Shown here: positions 7,901-16,900 of the stretch, piece after piece
Layout: each line of letters begins with the position of its first letter
Position numbering within the stretch: the stretch's first letter is position 1
Assembly (NCBI RefSeq): GCF_005435165.1
Contig: NZ_SGUC01000024.1
Location: 1 to 45,607, forward strand
DNA from: Halorubrum sp. GN11_10-6_MGM
GTDB lineage: Archaea > Halobacteriota > Halobacteria > Halobacteriales > Haloferacaceae
Reading direction: 5' to 3'
DNA length: 45,607 nt
Program-made: the position numbers and the translations under genes
Notes under the pieces: model-generated
Seen by the model: the letters and a program-made list of their open reading frames with translations, nothing else
Told to the model about the DNA's origin: nothing
Database searches by the model: none

Positions 7901-8945
7901 AGGAGTACTGACTGAATTCGTCGTCGAACGCGTCTCCTGACTCGACGTCGAGCCCCTCCATGTCGTCGATGATCTCTTCACGCTTTGCTTCGAGGCTGAA
8001 GTACTCTTGATACTCGTCACTGGCTGCGGGGTCGTCGGGATCGATTAGACCCCGTGACTCGGCATAGAGGACAAACATCAACCGATAGAGCAACACAAGC
8101 GACTGCTTTTTCAGCTCGTCGCGAGCGTCCTCGTCATCCGGATCGATGTCAAGGTCGTTCGACTCAACAAATCCTTTGCCGAGCACACGCAGTGCTCGGA
8201 ACACGTTGTCTTGGAGGTCCTCGCCAAGTTCCTGTGCGGCAGTCTCCGATTCTGTCCATACGTTGTCGAGGAACGAACTTCCCGCTGTCTCGACAAACGC
8301 TTCTGGCCTGAAGAAGACATAAAAATACTTGAACGCCTCCAGATCCCCGCTTTCGAGAATTTCCGGGAGATCGACCTCATAGTAGGTCTGTGTCTCGTAG
8401 TCTTTCGTCCCGTAGAGCCGCCACTTCTTCCCGTCCGTTAGGACACCCCATTTCAGATCGCTTGGCGTCCGTTCGAGGTAGTATTTGATCTGGTGAGACG
8501 CGTCTCGGTACGAGCGCTGCTCTGCGAATCGCTGCTCGAAGTCGGAGTCCCACTGCTTGGCTTCGAGGATCGCTGACGCCCGTGAGAATAGCCCCTCGTG
8601 GTCCCCGTCGAGGGCTCGCTTTGCTCCCTCTCGGCGTACGTCGTCATTTTCGAAGAGCAGCCGATCGACGTAGCCACCACCGTCTGGGAGAGTCACCTCC
8701 GAGCTCGTACCGTACCCGAGGATGTCGACGACTTCGGCAATCCACGTGCCAATTAAATCGTCTTCGTTGTAGGAGGGCAGGAGTGTACCTTCCTTCTCCC
8801 AGAGGTCGCGTATCTGCTCGAAGGCTTCCTTGGCCTCGGCGTCGCAGTCCCATGCGTCGAGATCGGCGACGCGCTCATCGAGATAGTAACCGGAGAAGAG
8901 GTTGGAGTTCTGGTAGGGACCACTCCCGAGCGTCGCTTGACTCAT
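4914..8945 (-). CDS. Type IIG restriction-modification protein (Eco57I-like)
   Basis: This single polypeptide of about 1343 residues combines nuclease, adenine methyltransferase and target recognition. The N-terminal region has a nuclease-like core with AILEAKQWD (E-x-K) near residue 127, then QIKYYLERTPSDLKWGVLTDG, a segment typical of Type IIG N-domains. The methyltransferase has the AdoMet-binding motif LDPAMGSGHFL near 544 and the catalytic motif VGNPPWMGTR near 792. The last 500 residues, partly lower in GC, should hold the target-recognition region and end in a helical, acidic segment. No separate specificity gene is present. I chose ATG 8945 rather than GTG 8963 because a TATA-like TATTTAAT lies about 31 bp before the ATG and too close to the GTG. 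The membrane-protein gene follows after 2 bp. A BREX PglX is less likely because no other BREX gene is in the window. Confidence 0.88.
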   Translation of the reverse strand: MSQATLGSGPYQNSNLFSGYYLDERVADLDAWDCDAEAKEAFEQIRDLWEKEGTLLPSYNEDDLIGTWIAEVVDILGYGTSSEVTLPDGGGYVDRLLFENDDVRREGAKRALDGDHEGLFSRASAILEAKQWDSDFEQRFAEQRSYRDASHQIKYYLERTPSDLKWGVLTDGKKWRLYGTKDYETQTYYEVDLPEILESGDLEAFKYFYVFFRPEAFVETAGSSFLDNVWTESETAAQELGEDLQDNVFRALRVLGKGFVESNDLDIDPDDEDARDELKKQSLVLLYRLMFVLYAESRGLIDPDDPAASDEYQEYFSLEAKREEIIDDMEGLDVESGDAFDDEFSQYSSSIWGRLSELFELIDEGEEDLDIPPYNGGLFSHEDHAFLTEHEVKDPYIAEVIFWLSTTENDEGEHVPADYADLDTRHLGSIYEGLLEHEFRIAGPEGVAAVAEDGGQVWKPGDEVSVADAVEVVDEGGLYVVNDEGERKATGAYYTPDYVVTYIVEETVDPLIDEIDSKLREEGLEPSDRKYFVEFWQEVKGLTILDPAMGSGHFLTKATGYLTEQVMSVVREQEIQSYDEQDIRRDISKEVIYGVDLNGMAVELSKLSMWLETLAADQPLAFLDHHLKTGNSLVGSDITEVLSDDTEENGGQLTLTQAFARVRQDTLEHVMELMSDLLAFDNDSLESVKSMEELYEEIREDPLYQRLFQLANVHTAEEFGCDVPEDAYEQMAGAIEDGDDWAEIEKTDWFKPAQATAEEQDFFHWELEFPEVFFNRDGKKKAELGFDTVVGNPPWMGTRTGSMPDDLVSYMREEYVSAVGQFDLAAVLLERGIKLSGGSDPLCFVVPKRIATNESYEDLRKRLATDRKLSQAIDLGVAFEGVNNDALILLSRNDSTDTPTLMGERQNKNQIETWEVSDSLLPAMPFTIFPVNSSQSQIDLVDKINRSSTTRLGPHVSINRGAECGMNHASISDQASESTRPIVDHRDVNRHYVKHSGQHIDLNAIDEDTLKGREIYEEAPKLLVRFLASELIIGKDTHGYYSTNMVYHMQCGENLDYLCGLLPARLLSFWYLHAFQNDEIKFPHLQQSHLESLPIILDSESVDLSSFSEEDYPPQVSEHLSEAGSSYELIESVVDPLIEYKNKRSGFNLNFQQYLGNTSYDVEISSVGLLQPTAQTDSILNKTTEDYPNLKTGSVSVERESSNTVLIKATARYKPENEDAHETDQWGYTETDPLPAFRITDLTEPEADLIEHFVPVAVDEAGGFANFREAATKTNSLVDRLKVIELPDVDDVADDLENYLRAVERAEELDEKIEKTDDLIDEIVYELYGLTDEEIEIVEEAVN

Positions 8946-9103
8946 GTAATACCAAATCCACACGTCAGCGCGATTAAATAGATGGCGGAGCGATTCCCAA
9001 CACTGGCTCGTCCTGACGGAGAGCGTAGGCGGTAGTATTCAGACCGTTCACGACTCACTCTACCCGAACTATCAATTAGTCCGCTAGACACCACTCGATA
9101 CAA

Positions 9104-9916
9104 ATGGACGAAACGACCGCTCGCAAGATCCTCTCGGAGATCGACGAGCCAACGGAGCCGACGCTCCGAGAGCTACAGCAGACGGCGATCGGTAGCGTCA
9201 AGGCGGTTCTCTCAGATACAGGATTTCCTACCCGAGAGGAGGTCAGCCGGCGGCTCTCATACACGTTCTACTACGACTGGGAGACTGACGATCCGGACAT
9301 TGTCCTCCTCGTTCAGGATCCAGGGAACCTCCATGAACGTCACTTGTCGGAACTGCGTCCGCAGAACCCACTCGCCGGCGAATGTTCTGCTCGCGACCAG
9401 ATCGGCGTCTACCGCGAATTTGCCAAGAGCTGGTTGACCGGGCGAAATGCTGACTTCTCGGAGCGTTTTTTCGAGACGCTCGCCCGTCACGATCTCATTT
9501 CGCTCCCGAACGGCTGGCACCAGTACGTCGACTCTGGACAGTTCTATCGAGACTTCTACCTCGGCGACGTCGTGAAGTACCGCGTCGACGGTTTCGGAGT
9601 TGCCGCCGAGCGCGCCTCGTATCAACACCTCCTCAAGCAAGAACTCCGAGCGTTGGATCCGGAGCTGGTGATCACCTTCGGCGGCAACGCGTGGCCGGCA
9701 CTCCGACGCTCAACCGCGCCCGAGCCTGTCATGGAGACGGACGCCGACCCAGAGAGCATTATGGCTATCCATGGGACACTCCACCAGATCTCCGAGCCGA
9801 TCGACACCCACGTACTCCCGCTGGCTCACATGAGTGGGCAGGTCTGGTGGCGGTTCCCACCTGACGAGTACATCTCGCGACTCAGCAAGGCGCTTGAAGT
9901 GCTCGAACGCCAGTAG
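9104..9916 (+). CDS. uracil-DNA-glycosylase-like superfamily protein
   Basis: The 270-residue protein shows the pattern of the uracil-DNA glycosylase fold. DIVLLVQDPGN at residues 65-75 sits where the family has its active-site loop (typically GEAPG), DVVKYR is at 155-160, LDPELVITFGGNAWPAL at 184-200 matches the typical P-x-x-I-x-x-x-G segment, and THVLPLAHMSG at 235-245 takes the place of the HPS motif. The residues differ from canonical family 4/5 enzymes, so its substrate may not be uracil. It is transcribed away from the Type IIG gene across a shared 158-bp intergenic region. Glycosylases of this fold are known in antiphage defence against modified bases (Brig1), so a defence role is possible but inferred from position. 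Confidence 0.7.
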   Translation: MDETTARKILSEIDEPTEPTLRELQQTAIGSVKAVLSDTGFPTREEVSRRLSYTFYYDWETDDPDIVLLVQDPGNLHERHLSELRPQNPLAGECSARDQIGVYREFAKSWLTGRNADFSERFFETLARHDLISLPNGWHQYVDSGQFYRDFYLGDVVKYRVDGFGVAAERASYQHLLKQELRALDPELVITFGGNAWPALRRSTAPEPVMETDADPESIMAIHGTLHQISEPIDTHVLPLAHMSGQVWWRFPPDEYISRLSKALEVLERQ

Positions 9917-10266
9917 CGAAAACGACGGGAGGCGACACGTATCGGCTCGACATGAGATAGCGACTCAACTGATTGTAGGCGGTCACGTGTCTGGGAGGGT
10001 CGGACCATATGTAGAGATAGGGGCCGCAAGCCCGAAATGTGGGACTACGGCTAAGTGCCAGACAGTCTATGAGATGCGGATGTGGGTCGTACCGTTATTT
10101 TGGCTCTGCTAAAATCTCTTCTTCAGATACATTCCCGCCTGAAAAGGCCACCTGGGGAGAGCTTCTCATTAACCTTTTACCACGGCTCGTTTAGTCATTC
10201 TGCCCTCGTGCTGTCTTTGGATTCAGCGAACCACATTCGACACTATCCATTAAGGGCTATGATTGT

Positions 10267-10274
10267 TTTATATA
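10267..10274 (+). promoter_or_regulatory. TATA box of the element E histidine kinase
   Basis: TTTATATA is centred about 25 bp before the ATG at 10295, the expected spacing for a leaderless haloarchaeal transcript. It lies inside element E, so the kinase gene brings its own promoter. Confidence 0.6.
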
Positions 10275-10294
10275 TTCAGTACGTGTGAGCAATA

Positions 10295-11725
10295 ATGAGA
10301 GACAATACGGCTTCAAAAAGGGATAATGAACGGGGGGCCGACTGGTATCGAGCACTCGTCGAGGAAGTGAACGACCTCGCAACAGTCGTCGATACCGACG
10401 GGACAATACGCTACGTCAGTCCAGCCGTCACGCGAATTCTTGGTTACGAGCCCGACGAGTTAGTCGGTCACGAAGGGTACGAATTTGTCCATCCCGACGA
10501 TCGAGAGCGAAACGCTGAGGCGGTCGAAGCGGTTCTGTCAAACCCGTCAGAACCAGAGACCGTCGAAGTCCGATTCAAGGATGCTGACGGATCGTGGTGC
10601 TGGATCGAAGCCACGATGAGGAATCGGCTTGACGACGGCCTTATTGACGGTATTCTCCTCAGCAGTCGGGACATCACCGAGCGAAAAGAGCACGAGAACG
10701 ACATTCGGGAACTCGCCGAAGAGTACGAAGCCCTCTTAGATAATGTGGAGGACGCGATCTTTCTCGTAGCTGTCGAGCAGTCGGACAGTGGTGTCAGGTT
10801 CGAATTCGAACGGCTCAGCCCGTCTTATGAGAGACAAACAGGGATTACAACTGAAGAAGTACAAGGGCGGACGCCACGAAACGTATTCGGCGAAGAGCAA
10901 GGGGCAGAACTCGAAGCAAACTATCACCGGTGTGTCAGCGCTGGTGAGCCAATTTCGTATCAAGAGGAGCTACGGGTCAATGAGGAGGCACGCTTCTGGC
11001 AGACGAAGCTCGCGCCGGTGATCACCGGTGATGAGATAACTCGCCTCATCGGGATCACCCGGAATGTCACCGATCGCGTTGAACGAGAGCAACAGTTACG
11101 GCGACAGAACGACCGGCTCGACGAGTTTGCGAGCGTTATTTCTCATGACTTGCGTAGCCCGCTCAACGTCGCACAAGGTCGTGCGGCACTCCTTGCTGAG
11201 CAGGCAGAAAGCGACCATCTCGATCCCCTCTTACGAGCGCTCGATCGAATCGAAGCAATTGTCGAGGATACGTTGACTCTCGCACGGCAGGGAAACACAA
11301 TAAGCGAAACAGAGGCGGTCAGTTTGACTGATCTTCTCGGGAAGTGTTGGGCCACAGTAGACACGAGCAACGCAACCATCGAAATCGTAGACGAGATGAT
11401 GTTCCAAGGCGATCCGGGCCGGTTGCGACACGTGTTCGAGAATCTGTTCCGGAACGCTGTCGAACACGGTGGGCCTGACGTGACCGTTCGTGTTGGGCGT
11501 CACGGCGAACAGGGAATATACGTCGAAGACGACGGGCCAGGAATTCCAGCAGACAAGCGCAAAGAAGTGCTTGAACCGGGGCATTCTTCGGCTAGTGATG
11601 GTACTGGTTTCGGGTTGACCATTGTAAAACGGATTGTAGAAGCTCACGGATGGAAGTTGTCTGTGACTGATGGAACAGAGGGCGGCGCGCGGTTCGAAAT
11701 CACAGACATTGAATCCGCTAGTTAG
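10295..11725 (+). CDS. PAS-PAS sensor histidine kinase, soluble
   Basis: The 476-residue protein has two PAS domains (about 15-130 and 140-265). A HisKA helix follows with the phosphorylated His284 in EFASVISHDLRSPLN, then a HATPase domain with N-box FENLFRNAVEHGG, G1 box EDDGPGIP and G2 box GTGFGLTIVKR. All kinase motifs are intact. There are no membrane segments, so it should sense a cytoplasmic signal, for example redox or light through a PAS ligand. There is no response regulator next to it, which is common for haloarchaeal kinases. It is the cargo of element E. A fragment almost identical over the HisKA helix survives at 31715-31985, evidence that related kinase genes have spread in this genome. 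Confidence 0.92.
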   Translation: MRDNTASKRDNERGADWYRALVEEVNDLATVVDTDGTIRYVSPAVTRILGYEPDELVGHEGYEFVHPDDRERNAEAVEAVLSNPSEPETVEVRFKDADGSWCWIEATMRNRLDDGLIDGILLSSRDITERKEHENDIRELAEEYEALLDNVEDAIFLVAVEQSDSGVRFEFERLSPSYERQTGITTEEVQGRTPRNVFGEEQGAELEANYHRCVSAGEPISYQEELRVNEEARFWQTKLAPVITGDEITRLIGITRNVTDRVEREQQLRRQNDRLDEFASVISHDLRSPLNVAQGRAALLAEQAESDHLDPLLRALDRIEAIVEDTLTLARQGNTISETEAVSLTDLLGKCWATVDTSNATIEIVDEMMFQGDPGRLRHVFENLFRNAVEHGGPDVTVRVGRHGEQGIYVEDDGPGIPADKRKEVLEPGHSSASDGTGFGLTIVKRIVEAHGWKLSVTDGTEGGARFEITDIESAS

Positions 11726-11770
11726 ATCCTCTGTGTTGAGCGGTTCATGAGTTCCATACATTGAGCGATC

Positions 11771-13358
11771 GTACGTGTTTACCCTGAAGACTCAACAATC
11801 GGAGCAGCCTGATCCCGTGAGATCATCTCGTTGTCGCGGACAACCCGCCTGAGTTCGTCGTAAGGATTGCGTCCCTGCTGGCGCCACGTCGCCAGCAGGG
11901 ACAAGACTGTCTCGTGGACAAACATTCCTCGGTCATTACGAAGCGTTCCGATGATCTTCCGGAGAACAACAGGTTCACGGAGTGCGTTCTCCGCGGCGTT
12001 GTTCGTCGGGGAGACCGCTGGCTCACCGACGAAGGTGAGCCAGTGGTCGAGTCCTCCTTCGATCTTCCCGAGCAGTGTTGCCACCGGTCCGTCGGGAACT
12101 GACCGCTCAATCAGCGACTCAAGGTCTCTGCGCGCTACGCGCTGTAGTTCTGCCCGCCTGCGTAGAGTCAAGTCGCTCTCCAGCCGAGCCTGGAGAGCGA
12201 CGTAGAGTTGCCTAAGAGCTTGGTAGATCGGTTTGCCATCTGCCTGTTTTTGCGCAACGTCTTCAGCCTCTCGGAGAATGTGCGCCCAACACCGCTGAAG
12301 ATTACTGCTGAAGGCGGGGTACGCCGTCCATCCGTCACAGATGACCGTTCCCGCGAAGTCCTCGCCGAGGACTTCGGCGGGAACATCACTCCCACGACTC
12401 TCTCTGACCGCGTACAGCGTGTGTTCTGTCGTCCGAAACGTCCAGATCCACGCTTGCTCACCGTCGCGTTTGATGCCTGTTTCGTCGATGTGAACCACGT
12501 CAGCTCCTTGGATTTCTCGACGGAGTTGCTCATACTCGCAGCGACCGGCGCGCGCAGCGCGCTCGGTCGCGTGCAATGTAGATGCGCCAGAGAGTTCGAG
12601 TCCGTGTAGTTGCTCGAAGCGATCGGCGATCTTCCGGTAGGGGAGACGATAATCGTACCGAGAGAGTGCTGATTGAGCGATAACGTTCACCCCGAACTGC
12701 CCCTCATCGGGGCAGTCGGGGTGTGTCGCAACTGTCTCCGTTCCGCAGGAGTCACACTGGTAGTAGTGGCGATTGTACTGGGTGACTTCTGGAGGCTGTG
12801 GATCCGGGATCTCCTCGACGAGTCGGGGGCTGACGCCCACCGACTCGTCGAAGTGGTCGCCACACTCAGGACAACAGTCACAGGTAACCTCAACTTCTTC
12901 GTCAGGATCAGCGTGAGACCGCCACTCTGGCTCGTGACCGTCTTTTCGACCGGGAGTACCGCCGTCAGTACGAGGTTCTTCGTCGTCGTCCTCGCCGGGC
13001 GAGGACGACGACTCGTCATCGGTCGATTGTTCTTTGCTCGGTGGCGTATGCGGTCCTTCGTGCCACCGGAGCTTCGCCCTGAACTGTTTGTTCTCTTCGC
13101 GGAGCCGTTCGTTTTCCTCACGGAGCTGTTCGTTCTCTTCTCGAAGCCGTTGATTTTCTTCCTCAAGCGCAGTGAGTCGTTCGAGGATCTCTTTCTTTGT
13201 AGGCTCTGAAGAAGTCATAAACAGGCGAAACGGGATGGTCTCCGGTCAGGAGACCATCCCTCAGGAATCCACTTGCTCGCCTGTTGCATCGATCTACGAT
13301 ATCTCTCAAACGGCTCCTAGGAGAGAGTACCGAAATCGATCTCGGGCTAAACACGTAC
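11771..13358 (-). mobile_element. IS66-type insertion sequence, 1588 bp, complete
   Basis: The ends are inverted repeats starting GTACGTGTTTA at 11771 and, on the other strand, at 13358. Perfect 8-bp duplications GAGCGATC flank them at 11763-11770 and 13359-13366. IS66 elements make 8-bp duplications, so the boundaries are well supported. The insertion sits inside the left end of element E, within one of its 12-bp motifs. Removing it restores the motif series at regular 25-bp spacing. It carries only the large transposase gene. Confidence 0.9.
11779..13218 (-). CDS. IS66-family transposase
   Basis: This 479-residue transposase begins with a long heptad-patterned coiled coil rich in Leu, Arg and Glu (about 14-50), followed by an acidic, disordered segment. 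Next comes a zinc-binding region with CDCCPECGDHF near 110-122 and a second pair, CDSCG. The DDE catalytic core has VVHIDETGIKRDG, VICDGWTAYPAF and NNAAENALREPVVLRK. Length and domain order match the IS66 family (IS66_N zinc region plus catalytic domain). The small accessory proteins of some bacterial IS66 elements are absent, as is usual for the archaeal single-gene type. The frame is intact and the element has perfect target duplications, so it is likely active or recently so. Confidence 0.93.
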   Translation of the reverse strand: MTSSEPTKKEILERLTALEEENQRLREENEQLREENERLREENKQFRAKLRWHEGPHTPPSKEQSTDDESSSSPGEDDDEEPRTDGGTPGRKDGHEPEWRSHADPDEEVEVTCDCCPECGDHFDESVGVSPRLVEEIPDPQPPEVTQYNRHYYQCDSCGTETVATHPDCPDEGQFGVNVIAQSALSRYDYRLPYRKIADRFEQLHGLELSGASTLHATERAARAGRCEYEQLRREIQGADVVHIDETGIKRDGEQAWIWTFRTTEHTLYAVRESRGSDVPAEVLGEDFAGTVICDGWTAYPAFSSNLQRCWAHILREAEDVAQKQADGKPIYQALRQLYVALQARLESDLTLRRRAELQRVARRDLESLIERSVPDGPVATLLGKIEGGLDHWLTFVGEPAVSPTNNAAENALREPVVLRKIIGTLRNDRGMFVHETVLSLLATWRQQGRNPYDELRRVVRDNEMISRDQAAPIVESSG

Positions 13359-13484
13359 GAGCGATCTATGAGCGTCCTGTATTGACCGGAACCAAGTCGG
13401 AATATCTTGCCTAGTGAGGATTTCAACAGAGCCTGCTTAGGATTTGGTCAGTCGCTATGTGGCAGTTATGTCGTACATGTCAGC

Positions 13485-13560
13485 TACTTCCCCGACCTAC
13501 CTACTCATTCCGTTCGCTTCTTGAGGTCGGGAGCTCCATCCCAAAAGTGCTGAATCCGAC
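13485..13560 (-). other. solo TnpB 3' end with guide-RNA-like hairpin (relic)
   Basis: On the minus strand a short frame reads FWDGAPDLKKRTE then stop, resembling the C-terminus of the intact TnpB here (SPTLKERTASAVSE). The DNA forms the same kind of hairpin: CCCGACCTCAAGAAGCGAAC pairs back with GTAGGTCGGGG over 13491-13531. No other part of a tnpB gene is next to it. In active elements this region is both the end of the gene and the source of the guide RNA, so this is a detached scaffold or a decayed end. Confidence 0.55.
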
Positions 13561-13586
13561 AGTACTCCGCATACCAAACGGCCAGC

Positions 13587-13943
13587 TCATTCCGTCCGCT
13601 GTGTGTTGAGAATCACCGCAAGGGCACCGCCGACGAGTATAAACGCACCGAACAGCACAATCAGGACGGTCTGGTTCTCAATGCCGTACCCGAACACGAA
13701 TACACCGACCATCGCCGAGATTACCCCTCCGGCCTGGCGGACAGCTGAGTACTGCGCTTCATAAATTGCGGCCCCAGTAACTGCGATAATCGAGAGGAGA
13801 ATCCCAGCCCAGTATAGCGGGCTAGCCGAACCGATGCCGACGACGGAGACCGCTAGAGACAGCGCTGCGATGATAATACCCGCTACGGCGATCCGACTCC
13901 CCCATCGGACGCCATCGGCAAGGGTGTCGGAGTGCTCACTCAT
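13587..13943 (-). CDS. four-helix membrane protein coupled to the giant surface protein
   Basis: From ATG 13943 the protein has 118 residues with four hydrophobic segments, at about 15-37, 42-61, 68-85 and 91-109, and short charged tails. I do not recognise a family. Its start overlaps the stop of the giant surface-protein gene in the sequence ATGAGTGA, so translation is probably coupled and the two products may work together, for example in anchoring, assembly or export. An upstream GTG at 13955 is possible, but the overlap favours ATG. It is the last gene of the three-gene operon. Beyond it lies a TnpB relic, which marks the operon end. Confidence 0.7.
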   Translation of the reverse strand: MSEHSDTLADGVRWGSRIAVAGIIIAALSLAVSVVGIGSASPLYWAGILLSIIAVTGAAIYEAQYSAVRQAGGVISAMVGVFVFGYGIENQTVLIVLFGAFILVGGALAVILNTQRTE

Positions 13944-16900
13944 CTTTCTCACCACCGGTATCGTCGTTTTGTATCTCGAGGAGTTGTCCCATCATACCCC
14001 GCTGCCAGATGGGATACACGACGAGCAACAGGCCCACGAGTGGTATAAGAAGCCACCAGTACCAACAGATGACCAAGGATCCGTAATCGATCCCGAACAT
14101 CTCACACCCGCTGTCTTCGATGGTAGGCCCAGTAACCACGAACTGCGAATACCCGTTCGTCGTGGCACGGAATCGGTAGGCAGAATCAGATTCAGAGACC
14201 AGCGTGACATTCTGCGTGCGCCACTCGCCATCGGAGTACCGTTCGAATGAGATCTCATCAGGCTCAGTTCCCGCCGGCACTGCCGATTTTTGTACCTTGA
14301 AGACAAACGACGTATCCGTGAAGGTTTCACTCGGTACGGTGTAGTCTACTGAGACGTACTGGACTGCTGACCTGTCTGGCTCTGTGACCACGGCATCCGA
14401 CCGAATTGGGTCTGTTGAGTGGGTTACATTCATACTGAAGTTACCGGTTCGGGTCACAGTCATATTGGTTTCCTCAATGTTCGCCGGGCGACCAGTAATA
14501 CTCGGACGTGACGTATTGACCAGGTAGTTGCTATTCTCGGGAATGTATTTTCCTTCAATATTGACCGTTCTGTCGTCAGTATCTGTGTCGACACCAACTT
14601 CCTGTACGACGAGGTATGCCCCGGTGTTCGAGAGCCAGACGTCAATCTGTGAGACCCTCGCGTTGCTGACAATCTGGAGCTGTGCCTGCCGCTCGTCAGT
14701 TGTCCGTGGAGTAAACCGGATGTAGATCTCACGGCGCTCGCCCGGAGCTAGGGTAAACGGGGCGTCGCTGTCGTTGACCACAGCAAACTCGCTGGGATGT
14801 CGCCCAGTGATTGTGGTCTCCTCAATGACGAGTGTGCTGTTCGAAGTTACCAGATTCCTCACCACGATGCTCCGGATCTGGGGCTCTCCGACCGTGTCGT
14901 TCTCGAACTGGACTCGCTCTGGTTCGACACCGATTTGTGGCTGTGTCGAACTCGGCCCCTCAGTCGTGGGTGGAGTGGGCGTCGTGGTCGTGCCGCCGTC
15001 ATCTCCATCACTCTCATCGCTTCCGTCGCCACTGTCACTTCCATCACTCTCATCGCTTCCGTCGCCACTGTCACTTCCATCACTCTCATCGCTTCCGTCG
15101 CCACTGTCACTTCCATCACTCTCATCGCTTCCGTCGCCGTCATCGCCTCTATCGCCACCGTCACTGTCATCATCTCCGTCACCACCGTCACTGCCATCGC
15201 CACCGTCGCTGTCATCACCTCCATCGCCACCGTCGCTGTCATCGCCTCCATCGTCACCGTCACCACCGTCGCTGTCATCACCTCCACCGCCACCGTCGGT
15301 TGACGTATCTACGTCTGTAGTGTCTTGTTGGTCTTCAGCACCGTCGTTACCCGCGTTGTCTTTGGCCGTCTCCAGCGTCGCGTTGTAGGTTCCGTCACTG
15401 CTTCCGTTATAGATCGCGGTATAGGTTCCGTTCGTCGCATCGTAGATGAAGTCGTCCTCCGTTAGCGTCGTGTTCTCCGGCCCGCTCAGATCCACGCTGA
15501 TGTTCGACAGCTCTTCGCTGCTGTTGAACGTCACCAACACGTTCTGTCCGGGTTCTTCCGAGACATTGAACGAGTCGTCCGGAATGTCGGGTGCGGTCGT
15601 GTCGACGGTCACCTCGTCAGACTGTCCGGTGGCACCATCGTTGCCGGCGCCGTCCTCAGCCGTCTCCACCGTCGCGTTGTAGGTACCGTCGCTGCTGCCC
15701 TCGTATGTGGCGGAGTAAGTGCCGTTGTTGGTGTCGTCGGTGAAGTCCTCCTCAGTCAGCGTGGCGTCTTCAGTGCCGGAGACGTTGACGCTGATGTTGT
15801 TGAGTTCTTCGCTGCTCTCGAAGCTAACGGAGACGTTCCGGCCCTCTGGGTTCGAGACGCTGACGTTCGAAATTGTTGGTGGGGTCGTGTCGACGGAGAA
15901 GTTGACCGTGTCGGAGCCGACGTTGCCGCTGCCGTCGGCGGCGTAAACCGTGACGTTGTGCTGGCCGTCGGAGAGAGTCAGCGTTTTGTTCAGCGTCTGG
16001 GTGCCGTTGGCACCGCCGCTGGCGGTCTGGTTGGCAGCGCCATCAACGCTGTATGTCCAGTCACCCGTTTCGTTCGCGCTCGCGTTGAACGCAACGGTAC
16101 CGGTGGCAAACGTCTCACCCTCCGTCGGCTGGTCGATACTCACTTCCGGGGCGGTCGTATCGCCGGTGATTGTCACCGTCAGCGTTGCCGTATCAGTGCC
16201 ACCTTCCTGATCGCTCACAGTGTAGTCGAAGATGTCGTTCAGCGTCTCGCCAGCGGCCAGCTCCTGGACATCCGTTGAGGTGTCGTTCAGGTTGTAGGTG
16301 TAGTTGCCGTCGGCCTCGATCGTCACATTGCCGTAGTTGCCCGCCACCGTCGAGTTGACATCCCCGTCGCTGTCGTTCACTTCGGAAACCACTAACTGAC
16401 CGACCGGGTCGTCGTCGCTGTCGATGCCGTTTCCGTCGTCGTCACCGATAACGTTCCCGCTGGCACTGGTCGGCCCGTCCTCGCTCACCGAGGCATTATT
16501 ATCGGTCGCATTCGGCGCCGGGTTGTTCACCGTCCAGTCGAATGTGCCGGTTTGGTTGGCGTTAGCCTTGCCGCTGCCGTCGTCGGCCGTGATAGTGACG
16601 TTGTAGGGTCCGTTCTGCGAGGCCGAGTCGTTGATCGTGCCGTTGATTTCGCCGGTGCTCGAGTTGATCGTCAAGCCGGTCGGCAGGTTGCTGGCGTTGT
16701 ATGTCAGCGTGTCGCTGGCATCGATGTCGGAGAAGTTGTTCGAGATGTCCACGCTCACCGTGTCACCGTCGTCGTCGGTCTGGTTCGGCAGCGCCGTGTC
16801 CAGAACCGGCTGGTCGTTGGTGCCGGTGATGGTCACCGTCAGCGTCGCCGTATCGGTGCCGCCTTCTTGATCGCTCAAGGTGTATTCGAAGGTGTCGGTT

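Larger units (their letters stand above)
10102..13433. mobile_element. cargo element E (histidine kinase), interrupted by IS66
   Basis: The right-type end starts at 10102 with GGCTCTGCTAAAATCTCTTC, then TTCAGATACATTC and GCCTGAAAAGGCCA, paralleling the right ends of B and C. The left-type end finishes at 13433 and reads inward on the minus strand GGCTCTGTTGAAATCCTCAC. Removing the IS66 element and one duplication leaves about 1736 bp containing only the PAS histidine kinase gene. Three copies of the 12-bp motif then lie exactly 25 bp apart (11732, 11757 and 13379 in present coordinates). No target duplication is recognisable around E. Confidence 0.65.

Noticed and set aside
4914-8945. BREX PglX methyltransferase
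   Set aside because: It shares the methylase motifs, but none of the other BREX genes is present and an N-terminal nuclease-like E-x-K segment fits Type IIG better.
15004-15300. Regular repeats that could suggest a CRISPR array
   Set aside because: The repeats are directly adjacent without spacers, are multiples of three, and encode an in-frame acidic stalk.
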